From the NCBI GenBank assembly GCA_002286855.1, contig NRSV01000002.1, forward strand, positions 120,152-184,151: a DNA stretch of 64,000 nucleotides, given 5' to 3'. The notes beneath the pieces were generated by a model, which saw nothing but the letters and a program-made list of their open reading frames with translations, was not told where the DNA came from and did not search any database. Position numbers and translations under genes: made by a program. Shown here in pieces: positions 52,098 to 63,627 of the stretch; the first letter of the stretch is position 1, and every line of letters starts with the position of its first letter. Source of the DNA: Bipolaris cookei. Lineage: Eukaryota; Ascomycota; Dothideomycetes; Pleosporales; Pleosporaceae.

Positions 52098-53376
52098 TTA
52101 TGGAACATGAATATCCACGTTCGCCGCACTATCTTTCCGTGTCCATCTACTCCAATTGGATGCGCTTCTCGTCGTTCCGCTCTTGCCATTCCTGCTCTTC
52201 GGATCCGCAGATGTAATCGAGCTCTCTGCAGTCTTTGGTGGTACTTCCAACGTAGAAAGTTCCTGTGCATCTGGTATGGTTGCTAGCGTGGCGTGCCCCG
52301 GCTGGTTCTGGCGTGATCCCCAGGATTCGCCTTTGTGTGTAAAGTGGTGGATCAGGGGCCGGATGGTGGCGAGGTTGGCGGCGCAGATTGAGACGCCGAC
52401 TTCGACTGTGGACCACATGGATATTTCGACGGTTGCGTCTGCAGAAGGTGGAGTGGTTAGGATTGAACGGAATGTGTATTTTTCGTGGTGTACTTACATA
52501 AAAAGTCTGGGTTTTTGAAGTTGGCAACGTAGGGCATTCGCACCAGGGCAGCGTAACTTGCGCTGTTTTTCTTGTCAATCTAAATAGATTTTTTTTTACA
52601 AAGAAGGGTTTTTTACTTACATGCATGCCAGGCCTAGGAACGGTGCTGTCAAAACCTTTGTGCGGCGGTCAATTTGCAGTTTCCAGATGAGCGCTCCGAC
52701 CAAGATGCCCCAAGCTATGTCTGTTCCTGCAGTGACAGCTCCGTAGAAGTATGTGGCTATTATCATGACTTCAATATCAAGGCATTTGCCATTTGTATCT
52801 CCCTGTAAGCGCGTCCAGAAAAAGCTGACTGGCATGCACTGGAAAACACTGAGGAAGAAGAAGCCGAAGCCGACCACTGCAGCGAGTATCGTAATAACAT
52901 AGGTCGTGATACGGAAGACTGGCTTGCTGCCTGTGGCCCTAAGGAAGAAAAACCCCGCGGAGATTTTGGCCAGGGTGATTGAACATGCGTATGCTAGGAA
53001 GCATAGCCACCAACACTAGATGGAGAGTCAGACACTACTAATTCTCAGGGCGATTGTAAACGTACACGCATAGCATGTACCGAGTCCTCTACAGATATCT
53101 CTACGGTCCGTCGACCAGTTCCATAGTGTATGCCTGTCAACAAAGTTCCGGTGTACCACATGTGCATAATCTAGTAGACTGTAAGTACTATGGCGAAATG
53201 GCAAGGGGTCTCGAGCTGCGCGAACATACAAACGCAAGAGTGATGAACGTATCATCAAGGCCCCAGGCCTTAACAATACGCACACGAACGAAGCAGCGGA
53301 GTGCAAAAGTAACGATACCCAGCGCACCCAGGAAGGCGCATGGTATTCTGAGTTGCTGGGGAAGCGGGAGACCCAT
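52098..53376 (-). CDS. PTH11-like / fungal rhodopsin-domain integral membrane protein
   Basis: Five exons, 53376-53230, 53170-53066, 53015-52621, 52562-52498 and 52438-52098; introns 50-59 nt; 350 residues. Seven-helix membrane protein of the large PTH11-like family; some members sense surfaces or plant cues, but most have no known ligand. Seen: helix 1 with FLGALGIVTFALRCFVRVRI and AWGLDDTFITLAF, helix 2 ending GIHYGTGRRT, LAKISAGFFFLRATG, VVGFGFFFLSVFQCMPVSFFW, GKCLDIEVMIIATYF, TDIAWGILVGALIW, and the last helices ATVEISMWSTVEVGVSICAANLATIRPL. The Ser/Lys-rich tail is cytoplasmic. The fungal-specific Cys-rich CFEM part found in PTH11 itself is absent. The frame allows an earlier Met at 53439. 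Confidence 0.85.
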
Positions 53377-55889
53377 GATGTCGAGTGGTTGTTGGTGGCG
53401 GAATAATACCAGACAGTAGAACAGGCCCAGCACTCCCAAGTTTTATAAGGAAAACGCTCGCTCAGAAGGTGTCTTGCAATCATATTTTCGGTGGCGACTG
53501 AGCTGTTACATGGCATAAGGTTTGCGCGAACCACCTTGGGTCTTCCACGCGACGGGACGGAACACTATCCGCAGGCGATCCCCTCGTTCTGCCTGGCCCC
53601 TGCGCCATGCAGATGGCTAGTTGTAGACTGATTTATCCCAGTGTTCTTGGTGCACATAATGACATTGTGCTCTGACACATGTGTGCCAGAGCTGAGCGTT
53701 CTGCTACACTGATACGACTCTTCCGTCTATCCAGGCCCCTTGCTGGTAGACAGTTGCTTTTTCGGGCTGGACCTTCACATGTATCGGGTAAGACAAGGTG
53801 CTGACGAACTACTTACTCGTACATCAATTCTTGGTTCGGTACCAGAGATTCGATCCTGGTTATGCTACGATCGACGTATTGATGGCCTATAACAGCAGCA
53901 TTTGCACATCTTCGATCAGGTGGGTGGGAGGTGCTGGGTATTTGAGTGTCTGCAAGACGATCACGCAAGAAAAGGAGAATTAAGTTTCTCCAATCTTCTT
54001 TCACTTGTATTATTACGTAGTTTAGGACGTTTCAACACCCGCAAGGCTCGTGTTGCAGAGCACAATTGTGCATACTGTTATGTCACCAAATCACAGGCCT
54101 CGAATACCTGAAGGTTGGCACTATCAAACTACTCCATGCAACCTAATGGCTACTCCAAATCATGTTGGTCATGCTGCACCGTGCCAGTGGGGAGCGGGTA
54201 GCGGACGGCTGTCAAAACCGATCGCTAACATGACTAGCTGCTGATCTGTGCACAATCATCCGATGGCGCCTGAGTCAGGGACTGGGGTTGCCACGAGTTG
54301 TTCGACTAGGACGCTTCACAGTTCGCAATACACAGTGCAGAAAAGTTAGTAGTTAAACAGCAGCTAAAACTCGTGCGTAGGCATTGGGTCACGGCATTTC
54401 TCTCCGCGGGGTACTGGTAACAGGTTCGTCGTGATCGTCATTGCGCCATCGCGTCTTTCACTTTACGCTATGAAAATTAGTGACGCCACCTGCCAAAAGC
54501 AATACGTGAAAACTCAACACGATTGTTTGCACAGTTCTAGTATATCACTGAGTCGCTGCATAATATTCTGCAAGCCTTGATCCAGTCCGTATCGCCTGCA
54601 TATCATATAAGATGAGCAATGTGATATACCAAAATATTACAGGTCAGGGAACCAGCCAAGATTCCTATTTGTTTGATAGAGGCACGGAGCCACGTCTCCG
54701 AGGTGCTGAAACAAACGATGGCGACTACCCAATTCTCTCGTATAAAATTATTGGAGTCGACGCCATATGTGTATACGTATGCTTGTCCCCCTGCCACCAT
54801 GTTTCCAGCCCTGCAGAGCTTACTACCCACTTTCTCGCTTCCAATGCGAGGATTGTATGGGCGGGGAAGCCATGCAAGGTACTACAGTCTTGGCTAACCA
54901 CGCCGGTACATGTCTGCTCTCAACAGCGACCTATATTATTATTCCATTAGAGTCTATATGCAGTCAGGGACTATGTAAGACTTTGGCTAAGTGCCGTTCT
55001 AGGTACAGTTTGTTCTAAGTGAGGGTGTTCTCTGTGTAGTACGACTGTTGTGCTTTGGCCTCTGTCTGCGGGCAGCATTGCTGCTTAGAGATGCCTACAA
55101 CAGCGGCCTATAGTTTGACAGCAGACTGGATCCTTTTCCAATATTCATCCCGATTCAATATCACGCTGCATGAGTGGGGCTCAATCTAGTTTCTATAGTT
55201 GTATCATAATGAACCTCTATTTCCTAAGACGATAGACAAATGGAGTGTGATCGCAATATCGTTATCAGACATACGAGAGATCGCTGATCTTCGGCGACAC
55301 GAACAACTCCATTGAAACAGCATGCAATAAACCGCTCATCACCGGGGAACGCATCCGCCTCTCCGCGGATGGTAATGCCGACAATCCCGACAAACATGCG
55401 ATCGCTGATCCATTCGTTGCGTATATTGATCTTCTAGGCGAGGATCATCAGGAGACGGAGGGTCGCGCATACAAGAATCCAGGCTTTTGGGTCGGCAAAC
55501 TTGCATCGATATTCTCCGACCAGCATGTCAGCATTGGATGCATTTACCCCATTGGTAGGGAATCAAGGTACTAGTTTCAGGTTCTTGATCGAGAGCTGTT
55601 CTCATTTGTACTTTTGATAAGTCTTCGTATCTGGGTTGAACTCCCACGTTCCGAGATTCTCATCGTAAGTAGCGTCTCACTTGCACACCAATCTTGAACT
55701 ACCATCACTACCACCAACATTACAGAGCCCTTGCACATCGAACTCGCTACAATCTAGACATGCCTCTCAGAAAGTAGTGTTCAGCAGTTAAACTTAACAC
55801 ACGACCACAATAATCCAGCTCTACGACGATACTCAGCGCATAGGCTTGGCAAAAATAGGCAACATCCAAAATACCTACCTATACCCAAC
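53377..55889. other. 2.5-kb gene-poor stretch with possible relics
   Basis: No complete gene recognised. It includes the orphan frame at 55251-55574 and, on the minus strand near 55610-55680, a short stretch reading NLGTWEFNPDTKTYQ that stops at once. The rest holds only short chance frames. Confidence 0.4.
55251..55574 (+). other. Orphan 107-codon frame without a start codon, possible exon or relic
   Basis: Open from the TGA at 55248 to the TAG at 55572 and contains no Met, so it is not found by start-based searches. It reads LIFGDTNNSIETACNKPLI, ADPFVAYIDLLGEDH and GFWVGKLASIFSDQHVSIG, with balanced protein-like composition. Neither family nor partner exons could be identified. It could be an internal exon of an unmodelled gene or a decayed copy. 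Confidence 0.3.
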
Positions 55890-56771
55890 GTGACCCTCTA
55901 CAACCCACACAATCTCCATTCCCCAACACCCCCAAAAATGCTAGACCTCCAATCCCGCCGCAAAATCTGCGAAGAAACAATCTTGCGCTCCGCCTCGCTC
56001 GCCGCCTCGCTCCCCACCGGCACCCTCTCTAGCACCTTCATACCATCCCAACTCCCCCCACTCCTAAAATCCTCTCCTTCCTACCCAAACCTCACCCTAC
56101 ACCCCATAGAAATCGCAAACAGCGACGCCTTCGCCCTAGCCCATCGCTTTCAAGCAACCCCTTCCCCTCTATCACCCACACCCCCGAAAATCGGTGTGTT
56201 GAATCTGGCGTCGGATCAGGAACCGGGAGGGGGCTGGCGCTACACGCTCTCGCGCACGCAGGAAGAAGCACTGTGTTACTCGTCCACTTTGTACGCTACG
56301 CTGCGCTCGGAATGGTATCCTTGGCCTAATACGGGCCCCGGGTCGTGCGCGGGTATTGTGTCACCCGGTGTAGTCGTGTATCGGGATACGCTGGATCGGG
56401 ATCTTGTTGAGTTGACGGAAGAGGAGCGGTTTAGTGTGGTAGTTATGACGGTTGCGGCGCCGAGGTTTCCGCAGGTAGTGGAAGATGGGACTGAATTTGC
56501 GGATGAAGGGGAGTTGGAGGATCTGAGGGAGAAGATTGTGCTGGTGCTGAGGATGGCGGCACGGGAGGGCGTTAAGAGGTTGGTATTGGGCGCGATGGGG
56601 TGCGGGGCGTATGGGTGTCCGCCGCGGGCCGTTGCGAGGGAGATGAAAGAGGTGCTTGGGAGGGAGGAATTTGAGGGGTGGTTTGAGGTTGTAGGGTTTG
56701 CGATTTATGCGGCTGGAGTGGCGGGACGGAGGAATCTTGAGGTTTTCAAGGAGGTGTTTGGGGCGGAGTGA
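55890..56771 (+). CDS. Microbial-type poly(ADP-ribose) glycohydrolase domain protein (TIGR02452 family)
   Basis: Single exon, 293 residues from the first ATG; an in-frame Met at 55938 gives 277 and lies closer to the conserved part. The domain is a macrodomain-type fold that hydrolyses ADP-ribose linkages in bacterial-type PARG enzymes. Seen: VLNLASDQEPGGGW with the Gly-rich loop, TQEEALCYSSTLYATL holding the paired catalytic-type Glu residues, GIVSPGVVVYRD, MTVAAPRFP, and LVLGAMGCGAYGCPPRAVA of the ADP-ribose pocket. Pro/Ser-rich N-terminus; no signal peptide. The true substrate in the fungus is not known. The gene shows strong third-position bias change halfway: C-rich at the front, G-rich at the back. 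Confidence 0.88.
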   Translation: MTLYNPHNLHSPTPPKMLDLQSRRKICEETILRSASLAASLPTGTLSSTFIPSQLPPLLKSSPSYPNLTLHPIEIANSDAFALAHRFQATPSPLSPTPPKIGVLNLASDQEPGGGWRYTLSRTQEEALCYSSTLYATLRSEWYPWPNTGPGSCAGIVSPGVVVYRDTLDRDLVELTEEERFSVVVMTVAAPRFPQVVEDGTEFADEGELEDLREKIVLVLRMAAREGVKRLVLGAMGCGAYGCPPRAVAREMKEVLGREEFEGWFEVVGFAIYAAGVAGRRNLEVFKEVFGAE

Positions 56772-56960
56772 ATGGTGTTGCCAGATTAATGACTGTGAAT
56801 ATTTGCATATATACTGGGAGTGACGATGCTGAGAAGCTTGTTAAGCAAGCTTGGATTCAAAGCACAATCACAGAGTAAAAGTAGATACAACAGAAGATAA
56901 ACCAACCCTCAAACCACCAAATCCAACATACCACCTAACCCCCTTCACCAAAAGTCTACC

Positions 56961-58182
56961 TTAGATCTTCCCAACACCCGCCGTGTTCGCCACATTCGCG
57001 CTTGCGGCCGAAGCACCCGCAACATTCTTACCAGCAAAGTTCGAGAAAAACGACGTATCACTTCCACTCAGCGAGCCACTGCTTCCAAACGAGTTAAGCT
57101 GGCACGCATGGCCCAGGTACTGACTACAAGCCACATTCGTGCTCGTCGACGGCGACGCAAAGAACTGGCCCGCATTTGCCAGCAGGGGAGTCGCAACATT
57201 CTGGAACACATTGCCCTCTGCGACAATCTTGCCGCCCTTCTCATTGTCAAATGCATGGCCTGTGTTGCTGTAAAAGTAGTTGTTAACAGCATGTAGCAGC
57301 GTGTTGCCACCGACTTTCGGGCTGCGACCGGAAGTGTGGTGGATGTAGTTGCCCTTCAGTGTAATAAGGTCAGAGGACCCGATGAGCAGCATGGTCCAGT
57401 AGTGGCGGCCATTGCAGGTTGCGGACCAGGAGGTTGAGCCGTCGAATTCCGTGTTGGAGATTGTGACGCGGTTGGAGGCGCCGTAGCCTGCTACGAACAT
57501 TTGGCGGCCGATGAGGGAGATTTTGCAGTGGTCTGATGGAGAGAGGTTAGATGGAGGAAGGAAATGGAGATGGAGGTGAAGGATTGAGATACGTACCGAC
57601 CCATACTAGATCAGCGCCATCGAGGGTGATGGCATCGCCACCCCAGATGTATTGGGGGTTGAGCTCAGTAATGTGAATGTTTTGAATGATAATGTTCTTT
57701 GCTCCGTTCGCAATGCGGAGACCCTTGCCGCGAATCACACCCCTGTTGCCGACTCCGATGATGGACTTGTTGGAGCCTAGGTTGATAGCCGTGGTTCCAG
57801 CAGTGTCATATTTGACTTGGATACTGGTGACTCCAGCTCCAGCATTGCCATTGGTACACCAGTTAGCGTTGTTGATAGCATCTTGGCCTCCATTGCCTGG
57901 ACATTTGTTGGATGCGGGACGGCAACCAGTCGCAGTGGTGGTGCCCTCGGTGCCCTTGAAGTTGAACTCGCGGTCCAGCACAATGCAACGGGCGGTGCTG
58001 TCAGTGAGCCACGTCTTCAGCTGGGCGACGGAAGAAGGGATCTGACATGCTGCATTGCCACCTCCGGTGGTACCTTTGCCAAAACCCTCAGGCGAGCCCT
58101 TCACGCCGTATGCCTGTCTTTCGACAACAACTGCAGCATTGGCGGTATATGCAGTCGCAAGAGCAAGAATGGACAACTTCAT
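56961..58182 (-). CDS. Secreted pectin lyase / pectate lyase, polysaccharide lyase family 1
   Basis: Two exons, 58182-57597 and 57532-56961, 64-nt intron, 385 residues. The enzyme cleaves pectin backbones by beta-elimination outside the cell. Seen: a signal peptide (MKLSILALATAYTANA), then the right-handed beta-helix of PL1 with NKSIIGVGNRGVIRGKGLRI, NIIIQNIHITELNPQYIWGGDAITL, DHCKISLIGRQMFV, STSWSATCNGRHYW and the conserved HHTSGRSPKVGG holding the catalytic Arg region. Six or more Cys residues fit the disulfides of fungal pectin lyases. The WWT-type pattern and Arg-rich cleft favour pectin lyase over pectate lyase, but this is inference. Upstream are two CCAAT boxes in inverted orientation. 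Confidence 0.92.
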
Positions 58183-59243
58183 GATGAAATTGAGCCTTTA
58201 TGAAGAGGCTCCTTCGTAAAAGACAAGGGGAAAAGAGAGTAGAGCTGTTTGCTTGAGTGAACCAAAAAGGCATCATCAGAGAATATTGGACTCTTTATTC
58301 ATTTCCATGAAAGTCCAATACTGGCTCGGTGGAGCGCCCGTCGGGAATTGTTCCGAAGCCATTTCGTTTGCAATCTCGAATATGCGTAGAAACTAAAATG
58401 CTTCACGAATCAGTACAGGTTTTTTCCATGAGCATGACGGAGAAATCAACAACCAGCAGCGATAAGAGCACTCTACAGCAGGGTCGGCACACTAACGCAG
58501 TATGGAAAGGTGAAACACATAGCTATGGGGTTGTGGATGTCCAACAAGATTTACACAAGTGCTCTTGGCTTTGGTCGCTTCAGGGTTGTATCTCCGAGCC
58601 GCCTTCTGTAATGGTGTGAGGGGAAAAAGAAGGTTTCGTACGCATATCATTTAGGCTTCTATCGAGTCCAATTCCTGTCGTATGGGGCGCAAATGTTTAA
58701 TTAGACAAACGTCGCAGTCGGTATGTCTCCTTTCCCCTCTTTTGTTCATCTTGGAAATGGACATGGTCAGTTGACGAAGTTTCGTAACAAGGTCGTTCTT
58801 AAGCGGTGGAAGAATACTGCGGGTTCCGGCAATTGCATAGCACTAGGGTACATGAGGTGGGCATGACTACCATGTGGGATCCCAGGCTAATGCCCTTCGC
58901 CTCCACACTTTCTCTGGCCCGGAAGCGCGCCAAGTGCCGCTCGCCAGGTACCTGCTCTAAACAGATACAAGCGTCTCTTGGCACTATCCCGCCAGTTAAT
59001 GTGTATCCACTATTGAGATGAATCCAGGCTGTGTTGAGTATCAGTCTCGATCCATCATCCACAAAAAAGAGTTACATCTGAGGTTTGTGCGCCCAGAAAC
59101 GGGGAACACAGTATAAAGTTGGTTTGTATTTTTTGTGCATTCGTATGGTTCATTTGTTCATGTGCGCAGCCCTTCATATTTGTGAGAAGAGGCGGCTGAG
59201 CATCCCATAATTCGAAGACAATCGTCCTTAGCTACCATCATAC
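58183..59243. other. Spacer upstream of the pectin lyase gene and downstream of DPP III
   Basis: 1.06 kb. Holds the pectin lyase promoter (left) and the DPP III 3' flank (right). Short chance frames only, apart from the inverted CCAAT pair. Confidence 0.45.
58284..58320. promoter_or_regulatory. Inverted pair of CCAAT boxes upstream of the pectin lyase gene
   Basis: TATTGGACT at 58284-58292 and AGTCCAATA at 58312-58320 form a perfect 9-bp inverted repeat with a 19-bp spacer, 102-138 bp before the start codon at 58182. Each arm contains a CCAAT box, the site of the Hap/CBC complex in fungi. It may act as a paired promoter element. Confidence 0.4.
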
Positions 59244-61469
59244 TTAAATATATTCCCTGTCGGTATAACTCTGGATCATGCCTTTGGTGGTTGCTTCATA
59301 CTCGACAAGTTCTACCTTGCCGTCTTTCTCGATCGTATTGGCTTGCACAAATACCTTACGTGGCGTCTTCTTTCTCAACACAGCTGGCCTAACCATGTTC
59401 TCGTAGAAAGGCTCTACGCTCGTGATTTCATCGTACATGCGCTTCGCAGCAGCTACATCTGCGGTAACCTTGTAGATATGCAGCTTCTGAAGGTAGTCGT
59501 TCACGGCTGGTCGGCCAAGGTCAAGAATGCGATCGCGCTCAAGGCGAATCGTGAGGTCTGAAAGGTCTTCCTTCTCCCATTCAAGTTGGCAGAATTCAAC
59601 GCCCGCGTTGAGGAAGGTTCGCAGGATGGAGAAACGGGCCTGCATATGTGCCTGTCCCCACTTCCTACTCTTGGGATCCCAGAACTCCAGGGCAGCGATA
59701 CCAGCGCGTGCCATCTGGAGATATGCTATGTATAAGACATCACCAGCCGCGCTGTTCATATCTACTTTGCCATCGCCGAAGCCGAATAGCTGCAGTATGG
59801 GGAACTCGCAAGATAACGCCATGGCGACGCACTCAGCGCGACATTCCTCGTACGACGCAGCCATGGAACCAAAAGTCGAGCCCCATGTCTGTCCGGGCTT
59901 GTACCACGTTTTTATAGGCTGGCCGCTGAGAGGCGATATGGGCGGGTTCTCCTTGTCAAAGTTGAAGACACCAGGCTCCGTCTCCTGAAGTAATTTGCCA
60001 CAGCCATGCCCGAGCAGCTCATGAAGTCCGACTTGGACCTCGAAAGCAGCATCGCGGTATTTTTGATACCTTTCTAGATCACGCTCCTTGATAAAAGGAG
60101 TGGGCTCGTTTGTTGCTTTCGCTGAGAGGATATTTCCCAATGACACGTTCTTGAAGCCAAAATTTTGCCGAATGTCATCGTAGTTGGGGATATTGATACC
60201 AGCAGGAATACTGTTGGTATCAGCAAATGTAACAGTAATGTTGGATGAATCAACCACTTACCCGCTGCCAGCAAACGTCAGTACCTCAAGCGAGGTAAAG
60301 TCTGGGCTCAAGAACTTGTCCTTTTCAAATGACTTGTCCCATGGCAGAAGTGGAATGTACTGTGGTGCACTCTCTACCAGCTTTCCAAATGCACGTGTCC
60401 GTTCTTTGTTGACCATGGCGACGAATCCTTCCCATTCACCACGGATGCCGTGAGGGTCGCGATAGGTTTCTATGAAGCCAATATCTGATTCGACTTGGGG
60501 TCCTTTATCCTGTACCCAAGCCATCTGGCTCTTTTTGAAAGCCTGCAGTGAGCCACTACGGAAGCTCTTAGAGTACTCTTCCATCATCTCGACCTGGTGC
60601 TCGTTGGCGGCATACTTCTTAGCCTCCTCAATGTGGTGGGCAATAGTGTCCATTTCCTTGGAGTAGTCTCCAAAAACGAGTATGACCTTTGTTCCATCAT
60701 CCATTGTCCATTCGCTTTCCTTCAAATCGCGCTGCTCTGCCGGGGGATTATCAAGTGCTGAAGCAACGAGGACTTGGTAGCTATTGTCCGTCTTCCTGAT
60801 TCTGGTGTTCTCTGGGAGAAGACCCTTGCCCTCGAGGAAGTCACTGACTTTGGATATCTCCTCGTTTGTGATGTTGGAACTGTCAGGATAGTATGCTGAG
60901 ATGTGTCCTGCCCCCGGATAGCCCAGATGCAGCTTTCCAACATCATCGCCTGCGTATATCGAGTCTTTGATCTTTTCGTATAGGACTAGCGTGTCTTTGG
61001 AGACGGTGGCGAGGGCCTTGAGCTGGCGGGGCGGGAGTCGGGGCACAAACTTAGAGTCACCAAAGGACCTGTAGTTGCCCATGTTGCTCAGGAACTGGGC
61101 CGCGTAGTTGAGGTATGCATCAATTTCCTCTTGCGAGAGGCCGCCTTCCTTGGCAGCAGCAGCATAGTCGCCCTTTGTGTGTTTGTGCAGGGCGACAATG
61201 AAGTCGTAGATGTACTCCGACTCGGGCGAGACTTGGCGAAGGACGACGCGCGATCCGGCAAAGCAGGCGCTGTGATAGGCGTCAGTTAGTCAGCCATGAA
61301 GCAACGTATTCGTATCCTTGGGCATATATTACATGGAGAGATGGTGGGCATAGAGCTTCTCCTTGTCGCTCAAGGCCTCAAAGTGGGGCTTGATGGCTAG
61401 AGGCACAATGGCAGGCGGGTTGTCGGCCAGGTGCTGCCTCAGCGTTTCAGCCTCTATGGTGGTCGACAT
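59244..61469 (-). CDS. DPP3: Dipeptidyl peptidase III (metallopeptidase family M49)
   Basis: Three exons, 61469-61333, 61269-60262 and 60210-59244; introns 63 and 51 nt; 703 residues. A cytosolic zinc enzyme that removes dipeptides from short peptides in late protein breakdown. Seen: the M49 zinc motif HELLGH at 445-450 and the second motif EECRAE at 503-508, both in family positions; LRQVSPESEYIYDFIV near the N-terminus; HISAYYPDSSNIT; and ETYRDPHGIRGEWEGFVA before the active site. The start MSTTIEAETL is chosen because it matches family starts; an upstream in-frame Met at 61676 would add 69 unrelated residues. No signal peptide. Confidence 0.95.
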
Positions 61470-61757
61470 GGCGACTGTGACTGGATGCTTTGGGATATGA
61501 CGGGGAATTGAGATGATGGCTGTGCAATGGAGTATGTATGAAGCTGTACATACATACGTTGTTGTCGATTGACGGGCCGATGAGGGGAGGGGGAGCTGAT
61601 GCAGGGAGTCTGCACTAACTTTGGCGGGGTAGCTAGGCTGCATTCCTGCCACCATCATCCTTGTCACCGTCAGCATGGCCTCTACCTTATGCTCACCTCC
61701 AGCTTTTCTTCATAGAAAAGGTTAAATTACAACCTCGATATATTATACATTAACTAT

Positions 61758-62946
61758 CTACACCTTGGCCATAGCCTGGAGGTACTGCTGACTGTGTGGG
61801 TAGTCGACGTAGCCGACGGGTGTCTTTGGCGTGTAAAAGACACTGCGATCGTATTTTGTCAGTGGCACGCTCTCCTTGACCCGGAACACGAGGTCTGGGT
61901 TGGCCACAAAGTATCGTCCAAACGCAATAATCACGTCGTATCCTTTGTACATCTCGTCTACCGCGTGCTTTGCCGAGTCTGGAAGAAATCCTCCTGCAAG
62001 CACCACAGGCGTCGCGTTATTCCACTGCTCAATCATCCAGCCTACAGTCTTTTGTCCCCCACATTCAGAGTCATCGTTACCCGTAATGCGAGCTTCAATG
62101 AGATGGAGGTATGCGAGACCTAAAGGCTTCAACTCTTCCAGCACATGACTGAACGTTGGCTCCGGCTCGTCCATCAGCATAGCATTGAAGTCGCTGTACG
62201 GGCTCAGACGCATGGCCGTTTTCTCAGCACCTACTGCGGCCGCTACCGCCTTGGTTACCTCTAAAAGGAACCGCGATCGTTTCTCGATACTCCCTCCCCA
62301 CTCATCCGTTCGCTGATTACATGTCGATTGCAAGAACTGATCCGGTAAATAGCCGTTTGCACCGTGTATCTCAACGCCGTCGAAACCAGCAGCAATGGCA
62401 TTCTTTGCTGCCGTCGCATATTCCCCTATTGTTGCCCAAATCATCTCTTCTGTCATCTCCTCTGGTGTTTGATGTTCAGGACTGACTGGAATTGCGCTTG
62501 AAGAAATCATCCTTAGGCCGTTTTCCTTAACAACCTCAGGATTAGCAGTCCGGCCTTGGTGCCAGAGCTGACAATATATTGTGCATCCCTTGGCGTGTAC
62601 TGCGCTCGTGATATCTTTCCAGGCTGTAATCTGATCCTCCGACCAGATGCCTGGTGCGTTACGACTACTAATAGCATTTTTCGAGATAATGACGGCTTCG
62701 CTGACTATAAGAGTACCTGGCACACATGCTCTTTGCTCATAGTACTCTATGACTTACTGTCAACATTTTGTCTTCGTAAAGCGCGGCAGCGGTGTATACC
62801 CTACCTTTGTTGAGCGATGTTGCTTTGTGCTCGTCGTCCATACGGTAGCGAGTCAATGGTGCCATGGCTATACGATGGTCTAGCCTGGCGGACCCTACCG
62901 TCAATGGTTGGAAAAGGCGCGACATGTTGGTTTCTGACACTGGCAC
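61758..62946 (-). CDS. NADH:flavin oxidoreductase, classical old yellow enzyme (OYE/OPR-like)
   Basis: Two exons, 62946-62805 and 62746-61758, 58-nt intron, 376 residues. An FMN-dependent ene-reductase; relatives act on quinones, enones and, in some fungi, on alkaloid precursors. Seen: LFQPLTVGSARLDHRIAMAPLTRYRM at the barrel start read in pieces (IAMAPLTRYRM with the FMN-contacting Thr), CQLWHQGRTA, the catalytic HGANGYLPDQFL (His/Asn), QRTDEWGGSIEKRSR and the phosphate-binding FGRYFVANPDLV. Two Met candidates exist: 62946 and 62925 (MSRLFQPL), the second closer to family starts. It is clearly different from the YqjM-like gene at 16-17.5 kb. It is divergent from the MFS transporter, which has a 681-bp gap upstream. 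Confidence 0.92.
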
Positions 62947-63627
62947 AGCTACAAAGTGATCAAATGTCCTCTCTTACTGCGAGCGAATCGACCCATTATA
63001 TCCCTCTGCTGCTATCAGACAAGCGCGCCTGGGACCATGGTCAGCCAAACATTTCTTTAGCCCGCTCCTAAGAAAAACTTTACATTCCCTCAAATTGCTG
63101 GGGTTGTTCTCGGCAGACAACGCCCAAACTCATTCCTGGTATGTTACGAATTCGCCCGTGATGCCGAAAACTCGGCGTAACCCCCATCAAGTTAAGATGT
63201 GCTTCTGGAGCGTCGGATCAACGATGACGACAAGTGTTGCCATGTGGGTCTAGCATACATCGGCTCAGAATGTGCCGAAAGCATGGTCGTAGCCACGCTA
63301 TCATTACCCCACTCGCCCTCGCATCGAACACAATCTTCTCCACCATACACTTACGGAATCTAAGCATGTAACAAATCCTTCCAGCTGCAGGTTCTTCGGC
63401 TGTGTCGTATTCGATTACCGACGTTTTTCCCAAATGAAATGTAGTACCTAGCATACTTTGTTAAGGAAAAGGGCCGCCCCGCTCGGGAGGCTTCCGATGC
63501 CTACACTGCTGTCAATCTGCACGCTAGCCATCATGTCTGGACTCAACGTCAGCTATTCATGTAGACTTCCTCCATAACTTGACATGTTTACCCAACGCGC
63601 GACGGGCCTAGAGCAAACATATACTTG
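62947..63627. promoter_or_regulatory. Divergent region between the OYE gene and the MFS transporter
   Basis: 681 bp between two divergent start codons; an OYE gene and a drug-type transporter could share control here. No specific operator was identified, and frames inside are short. Confidence 0.35.

Noticed and set aside
57108..57296. + strand frame within the pectin lyase second exon
   Set aside because: Antisense shadow of the beta-helix coding sequence.
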